Below, one piece after another: positions 4,697 to 5,348 of a stretch of DNA of 5,348 nt. Every line of letters starts with the position of its first letter. The first letter of the stretch is position 1. Both the position numbers and the translations under genes were made by a program. Under the pieces are notes generated by a model that saw only the letters and a list, made by a program, of their open reading frames with translations, had not been told where the DNA came from and made no database searches. Source of the DNA: Methanoregula sp. UBA471 (GTDB lineage: Archaea; Halobacteriota; Methanomicrobia; Methanomicrobiales; Methanospirillaceae); assembly GCA_002495065.1 (NCBI GenBank), contig DADT01000012.1:13159-18506 (forward strand). The letters run 5' to 3'.

Positions 4697-5348
4697 GCTC
4701 TTACCTGTCCTGCGTGCAGCTACATGACCAACGGTTCTTCCTGGTGAAGTGCCTCGGGCGATAGTCTTCGGCCGACCAGTATGCTGGTGACCTCCGCCAC
4801 CAAACGGATGGTCGATTACGTTCATCGCGACACCTCGGACGCGTGGCCAGTTTGACGCTGTATTCTGCATCTTGTGGTATTTGTTGCCTGCTTTCACGAA
4901 CGGTTTGTCTACACGACCACCGCCGGCTACAATTCCGATGGTTGCCCGGCATCGTGCGTTAAACCATTTGGTCTTTCCACTAGGCATCCGGATACCGACC
5001 CGGTCTTCGATCTTGTCAATAACAACTGCCTGTACTCCGGAAGAACGGACAAACTTGCCTCCATCGTTCGGGCGCGACTCGATGTTGCAGATGTATGTGC
5101 CTGTAGGAATGTGCTGAAGAGTGAGTGTGTTACCGTTCTTTACCTCAACATCAGATCCCCAGGTGATTGTCTCTCCAATGCCCAGGCCTTCAGTGACCAG
5201 CATGTAGACTTTTGCACCATCTTCAAGTTTCACAACGGCGATTGGTGCATTTCGTGCTGGATCATGTTCGATATCAATGACACTTCCGGTGATTGTCTGT
5301 GAATCATCACCGATGTGCTTCAGTTCGGCCTTGTACCGGTGGGATGGT
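4688..5348 (-). CDS. rpl2p: Large-subunit ribosomal protein uL2 (L2), partial at 5' end
   Basis: uL2 is a core large-subunit protein that binds 23S rRNA near the peptidyl-transferase centre and supports subunit joining. The reading frame is open through the right edge of the window. 219 residues are visible, beginning PSHRYKAELKHIGDD, and archaeal L2 proteins are usually about 240 residues, so roughly the first 20 residues lie outside. Internal GTG or ATG codons near 5233 are not the start, because conserved L2 sequence (SVIDIEHDPARNAPIAVVKLEDG) continues upstream of them. The C-terminal part carries RGVAMN followed by DHPFGGGGHQH (about visible residues 171-189). The DH pair, with the His codon at 4808-4810, matches the conserved histidine region that corresponds to His229 of E. 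coli L2. The end is a basic tail, RRTGKSRK. This is the first gene in the window and uS19 follows directly. Identification is very secure. Confidence 0.98.
   Translation of the reverse strand, partial: PSHRYKAELKHIGDDSQTITGSVIDIEHDPARNAPIAVVKLEDGAKVYMLVTEGLGIGETITWGSDVEVKNGNTLTLQHIPTGTYICNIESRPNDGGKFVRSSGVQAVVIDKIEDRVGIRMPSGKTKWFNARCRATIGIVAGGGRVDKPFVKAGNKYHKMQNTASNWPRVRGVAMNVIDHPFGGGGHQHTGRPKTIARGTSPGRTVGHVAARRTGKSRK

Noticed and set aside
4874..5302. Plus-strand open frame of 142 codons opposite rpl2p
   Set aside because: It is antisense to strongly conserved uL2 sequence; length alone is expected as a shadow of a biased coding frame.
1..5348. Search for tRNA or other RNA genes, CRISPR arrays, insertion sequences or a novel system
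   Set aside because: The window is filled by conserved ribosomal-protein genes and rnp1. I saw no spaced direct repeats, terminal inverted repeats, tRNA-like folds or unexplained gaps.

Overview
The window is an internal piece of an archaeal ribosomal-protein operon, corresponding to the fused S10/spc cluster. All genes lie on the minus strand, so transcription runs from the right edge to the left. Gene content and order identify Archaea: eS4 sits between uL24 and uL5, the RNase P protein Rpp29 sits between uL29 and uS17, and the proteins are the archaeal forms (132-residue uL14, 51-residue four-cysteine uS14, uL2 with the DHPFGGGGHQH segment). Sequence style and moderate base composition suggest a methanogenic euryarchaeon, probably near Methanomicrobiales. 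That placement rests on memory of related proteins, not on a search.

Layout in transcription order (right to left): uL2 (partial, N-terminus off the right edge), uS19, uL22, uS3, uL29, Rpp29 (rnp1), uS17, uL14, uL24, eS4, uL5, uS14, and the first 38 codons of uS8 (cut by the left edge). Ten large-frame genes are complete, plus one short gene, uS14. Coding density is close to total: the largest gap is 13 bases and several stops and starts overlap. There is no stretch without a gene, and no room for internal promoters, tRNAs or mobile elements between genes.

The genes work together in building the ribosome. uL2, uL22, uL29, uL14, uL24 and uL5 belong to the large subunit; uS19, uS3, uS17, eS4, uS14 and uS8 belong to the small subunit. 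Rpp29 adds a subunit of RNase P, which matures tRNA 5' ends. Almost every start is preceded by a Shine-Dalgarno sequence placed in the end of the previous gene, and the tight junctions suggest translational coupling along one polycistronic mRNA.

I found no previously undescribed system here. The points worth a second look are small: a recurring junction in which the upstream stop codon is part of the next Shine-Dalgarno sequence, the absence of a SUI1-type gene before rnp1, two short GC-rich hairpins inside rnp1, and an acidic tail on uS3.
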